Assembly: GCA_023402845.1 (NCBI GenBank)
Contig: JAEYFP010000030.1
Coordinates: 73,038 to 137,037, forward strand
From: Bacillota bacterium
GTDB taxonomy: Bacteria; Bacillota; Clostridia; Lachnospirales; Lachnospiraceae
Direction of reading: 5' to 3'
Length of the DNA stretch: 64,000 bases
This document shows positions 61,461-64,000 of this stretch, piece after piece (within the stretch, counting starts at the first letter, position 1; each line of letters begins with the position of its first letter). The position numbers and the translations under genes were made by a program. The notes under the pieces are model-generated. The model was not told the origin of the DNA. It was given only the letters and a program-made list of their open reading frames with translations, and made no database searches.

Positions 61461-62903
61461 ATGGATTTTGAAAAAAGGACGGCACCCGATAAAGAGCCGG
61501 AGCGTCAATATTATTTTATGGAAAAAGCCGGTGCCTGTTTGAGAGAGCAGGAAAAACAGCTTAATAGGAAACTGACGTTTCATGTAACGACATTTGGATG
61601 TCAGATGAACGCGCGCGACTCCGAAAAACTGGCAGGTATTTTAAAAACAATTGGTTATATGGAGGAGGATGACGAGGAAAAGGCAGACTTTGTTCTGTTT
61701 AACACCTGTACGGTCAGAGATAACGCCAATCAGCGTCTCTATGGCCGGCTTGGCGTCCTGAACGGCAGGAAAAAACAATGCCCGCACAGGATGATCGCTT
61801 TATGCGGATGTATGATGCAGGAGCCATCGGTCATAGAGAAAATTAAAAAGAGCTATCGGTTTGTCGATTTGATTTTCGGTACGCACAATATTTATAAACT
61901 TGCAGAGCTTTTGTGCACAAAGTTTGAAAGCGGCGGTATGGTAATTGATATTTGGAAAGATACGAATGCGATCGTGGAGGATATTCCGAGTGATCGGAAA
62001 TATTCGTTTAAATCCGGAATCAATATTATGTTTGGATGCAATAATTATTGCAGCTATTGCATTGTGCCATATGTGAGAGGAAGAGAGCGGAGCCGGAGCA
62101 ATAGGGACATTGTGCGGGAAGTTGAACGGTTGGCGCAGGAAGGCGTGAAGGAAATAATGCTGCTCGGACAGAATGTCAATTCCTATGGCAAGGATTTAAA
62201 AGAGCCTGTCAGCTTTGCGGAGCTGCTTAAAGAAATAGAGAGAATAGACGGTATTAAGAGAATCAGGTTTATGACCTCGCATCCGAAGGATTTATCCGAC
62301 GAGCTGATTGCAGTTATGAAAGACTCTGAGAAAATTTGCCGTCATCTGCATTTACCGCTTCAGTCCGGCAGTACAAAAATTCTTTCGGCGATGAACCGAC
62401 GGTACACAAAGGAGCAGTTTATTGAGCTGGCTTTGCGCATTCGCAGGGAAATCCCGGATATCTCGATCACAACCGATATTATTGTCGGATTCCCGGGAGA
62501 AACAAAAGAGGATATAGACGAGACGATGGACGTGATCGAGCAGGTGCGATTTGATGGTGCCTTTACCTTTATTTATTCGAAGCGAACGGGAACGCCTGCC
62601 GCCGCGATGGAAAATCAGGTGTCAAAGGAAGAGGTTAAAAAGCAGTTTGATCGTGTACTCAATACCGTGCAGAGAATTTCCAGAGAAATGGCCGCCCAAT
62701 TTGAAGGAAGTATCAAAGAAGCACTCGTCGAGGAAGTCAACGAGCAGGACGAAACGCTCCTGACCGGACGCCTCAGCAATAACCTTCTCGTACATTTTCC
62801 GGCAGACCGATCTCTGATCGGTACTCTCGTTAAAGTCAAACTTAAAGAATGCAAAGGCTTCTATTACCTCGGAGAACTGCAGCAACAATGTAAAACTGAT
62901 TAA
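61461..62903 (+). CDS. miaB: tRNA-2-methylthio-N6-dimethylallyladenosine synthase
   Basis: A 480-residue radical SAM enzyme that adds a methylthio group to modified adenosine 37 in tRNA. The N-terminal MTTase domain has TFGCQMNARDSEKL. The radical SAM cluster motif is CNNYCSYCIVPYVRGRERSR near residue 195, and a TRAM domain closes the C-terminus (about 415-478). A 45-residue acidic/basic extension precedes the first domain, which is common in Clostridia. It begins directly after the cyclo-ligase stop. miaA is not in the window. Confidence 0.96.
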   Translation: MDFEKRTAPDKEPERQYYFMEKAGACLREQEKQLNRKLTFHVTTFGCQMNARDSEKLAGILKTIGYMEEDDEEKADFVLFNTCTVRDNANQRLYGRLGVLNGRKKQCPHRMIALCGCMMQEPSVIEKIKKSYRFVDLIFGTHNIYKLAELLCTKFESGGMVIDIWKDTNAIVEDIPSDRKYSFKSGINIMFGCNNYCSYCIVPYVRGRERSRSNRDIVREVERLAQEGVKEIMLLGQNVNSYGKDLKEPVSFAELLKEIERIDGIKRIRFMTSHPKDLSDELIAVMKDSEKICRHLHLPLQSGSTKILSAMNRRYTKEQFIELALRIRREIPDISITTDIIVGFPGETKEDIDETMDVIEQVRFDGAFTFIYSKRTGTPAAAMENQVSKEEVKKQFDRVLNTVQRISREMAAQFEGSIKEALVEEVNEQDETLLTGRLSNNLLVHFPADRSLIGTLVKVKLKECKGFYYLGELQQQCKTD

Positions 62904-62917
62904 TTTATATGACTTAC

Positions 62918-62958
62918 AAAAATCGGAAAGCCAGATGAGAAAGGCGTTCCGATTTTTT
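62918..62958. terminator. Terminator between miaB and the LysR gene
   Basis: AATCGGAA and TTCCGATT pair around an inner GCC/GGC stem, with six Ts on the plus strand and five on the minus strand. It serves both convergent genes. Confidence 0.75.
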
Positions 62959-62965
62959 GCTGCAA

Positions 62966-63868
62966 TTAAAAAATATCGATATTTGCACACTGTACAAATT
63001 CCACAAATTTTTTTGAAGCTGAGGAGGGAAGCGTGCCGCTCGGGTAGACGAAGCTGAGAGAACGCTTTGGAATGGAGGCTTTTAACGGAATCTCTACAAG
63101 TATTTTGGCGGTCAGTTCTCTTTTGATGAATTCCTTGATAACACAGGCGGTTCCCAAACCGATTTTTGCAAATTCAATTAACAAATCCATGGAAGTTGTT
63201 TCAATAAGGTTGTAGGGCTCTATTTGATTTTCATACAAATAATAATCGATATACTGGCGTGTCATATTTTCTTTGTTTAGCATTAGCAGTGTGGAGTGAC
63301 GAAGAATATCGGCTGTATGCTGTGACTGGATATAATCCTTTGTCGCTACGAAAATGTCTTCAATCTCCATGACCGGCTCATAGTGCAGGGAACCTGTCTG
63401 CAGCTTTAAAGTATTCGGCTTACCGACCAGACCAATGTCAATTTTGCCGGCGTCCAACAGCTCTAATGTCTGATAGGTGGACTGGCATTCAACAGATATC
63501 TGAATATGCGGATTTTGTTTCATAAAATCCCTCAGATAGGGGAGCAGCACATACTTGCAAAGTGTCGTGCTGACACCGAATTTAATATGTCCGCCGCCAA
63601 ATTCTATAATATGCTTTAGCTTTGCCTCACCGGAAGCAATCGAGTCAAAGGCCGATTTCACATTTTCAAAAAGCAGTTTTCCTTCATAAGTTAGGGAAAC
63701 ACCTTTGGAGCTTCGGATGAAAAGCGTGGCGTTTACGTTTTGTTCGAGCTTCGCGATTGCTTTGCTGACAGCAGGCTGACTGATATATAGCTTCTTGGCC
63801 GCTGCTGAAATATTTCCGGTATCCGCCGTTACATAAAAAATCCTATATAATGAAAGATTGTTTTCCAT
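62966..63868 (-). CDS. LysR-family transcriptional regulator
   Basis: A 300-residue regulator. The winged helix-turn-helix (about 1-62) reads LYRIFYVTADTGNISAAAKKLYISQPAVSKAIAKLEQNVNATLFIRSS, and a periplasmic-binding-like effector domain follows. GAGGAG lies before the ATG. LysR proteins usually control a divergent gene, and a strong promoter does point rightward out of the window, so its target is probably just beyond the end. The effector is unknown. Confidence 0.9.
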   Translation of the reverse strand: MENNLSLYRIFYVTADTGNISAAAKKLYISQPAVSKAIAKLEQNVNATLFIRSSKGVSLTYEGKLLFENVKSAFDSIASGEAKLKHIIEFGGGHIKFGVSTTLCKYVLLPYLRDFMKQNPHIQISVECQSTYQTLELLDAGKIDIGLVGKPNTLKLQTGSLHYEPVMEIEDIFVATKDYIQSQHTADILRHSTLLMLNKENMTRQYIDYYLYENQIEPYNLIETTSMDLLIEFAKIGLGTACVIKEFIKRELTAKILVEIPLKASIPKRSLSFVYPSGTLPSSASKKFVEFVQCANIDIF

Positions 63869-63900
63869 AATAGTATTCTCCTCGTATAATATTTTTTAGA

Positions 63901-63967
63901 TACATAAATGTACCTTGATCACTTAATAAATTTAGTTCAATAGGCTTAGTTAAACCCATGATATAAT
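63901..63967 (+). promoter_or_regulatory. Divergent promoter and LysR-box candidate
   Basis: A TACATAAATGTA palindrome (63901-63912) is a plausible LysR box. Further right, TGATATAAT (63959-63967) is a perfect extended -10 facing out of the window. It would drive the gene to the right, outside this sequence. Confidence 0.5.
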
Positions 63968-64000
63968 TGTCCTAGTGTCAATCAGGTAATAGTTCTTTTT

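Noticed and set aside
1..64000. CRISPR arrays, insertion sequences, prophage, tRNA or rRNA genes
   Set aside because: No repeat-spacer pattern, transposase, integrase or clear tRNA/rRNA sequence was recognised by reading; a covariance-model scan could not be run.

Overview
The window looks like a chromosomal segment of a spore-forming, low-to-mid GC Clostridia member, most likely Lachnospiraceae. This is inferred from the gene families and order: tgt-yajC next to leuB-ilvD-ilvB, serC-serA near a DUF1015 gene, fhs-folD, an NfnAB-type pair, and yqfC-yqfD-phoH-ybeY. Strong AGGAGG-type ribosome sites and the sporulation genes (yqfC, yqfD, a SpoVB/MurJ-type flippase, a BofC-like protein) agree with this. 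It is almost entirely housekeeping DNA. I see no tRNA or rRNA genes, insertion sequences, prophage or CRISPR arrays.

Layout. 0-7 kb: a DUF1292 protein, a divergent sirtuin-like protein, a two-gene heterodimeric ABC exporter and a GH13 (isoamylase/debranching-type) protein that seems to have lost its catalytic residues. 7.0-7.5 kb: two very small convergent cysteine-rich genes, one of 69 aa (+) and one of 31 aa (-). 7.7-10.2 kb: trpS, a UPF0303 protein and an RluA-type pseudouridine synthase. 10.2-14.6 kb: a leftward XRE/cupin regulator-potA-potB-potC-potD operon for polyamine uptake, with a clear promoter and operator-like repeats. 14.6-17 kb: a beta-propeller lactonase-family protein behind an unusual structured leader, and aroC. 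17.1-22.3 kb: a polar amino acid ABC transporter, a HisC-like aminotransferase and a PucR-type regulator. 22.5-33.6 kb: VanY-type carboxypeptidase, tgt, yajC, leuB-ilvD-ilvB, an L,D-transpeptidase and serC-serA. 34-38.8 kb: a small unknown protein, DUF1015, glgB and an MscS channel. 38.8-48.6 kb: uppP, ftsK/spoIIIE, fhs, folD, a zinc-ribbon/TPR/chitobiase-type membrane protein and an NfnAB-type pair. 48.6-62.9 kb: rlmH, pyrimidine-nucleoside phosphorylase, yqfC-yqfD-phoH-ybeY, a lipid flippase, a BofC-like protein, two flavoproteins, proB, DUF896, 5-formyl-THF cyclo-ligase and miaB. 63-64 kb: a LysR regulator with a divergent promoter pointing out of the window.

How the genes fit together. 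The window covers parts of branched-chain amino acid, serine, chorismate and proline synthesis, but never a complete pathway: ilvN, ilvC, leuACD, serB and proA are not here. It also holds folate one-carbon enzymes (fhs, folD, formyl-THF cyclo-ligase), translation and RNA maturation enzymes (trpS, tgt, miaB, rlmH, ybeY, RluA), cell-envelope enzymes (VanY, YkuD, uppP, flippase) and three transporter systems. The best candidates for undescribed biology are the catalytically dead GH13 protein, the convergent Cys-rich mini-gene pair with a probable antisense overlap, and the structured leader at 14.64-14.80 kb. I found no large novel multi-gene system.
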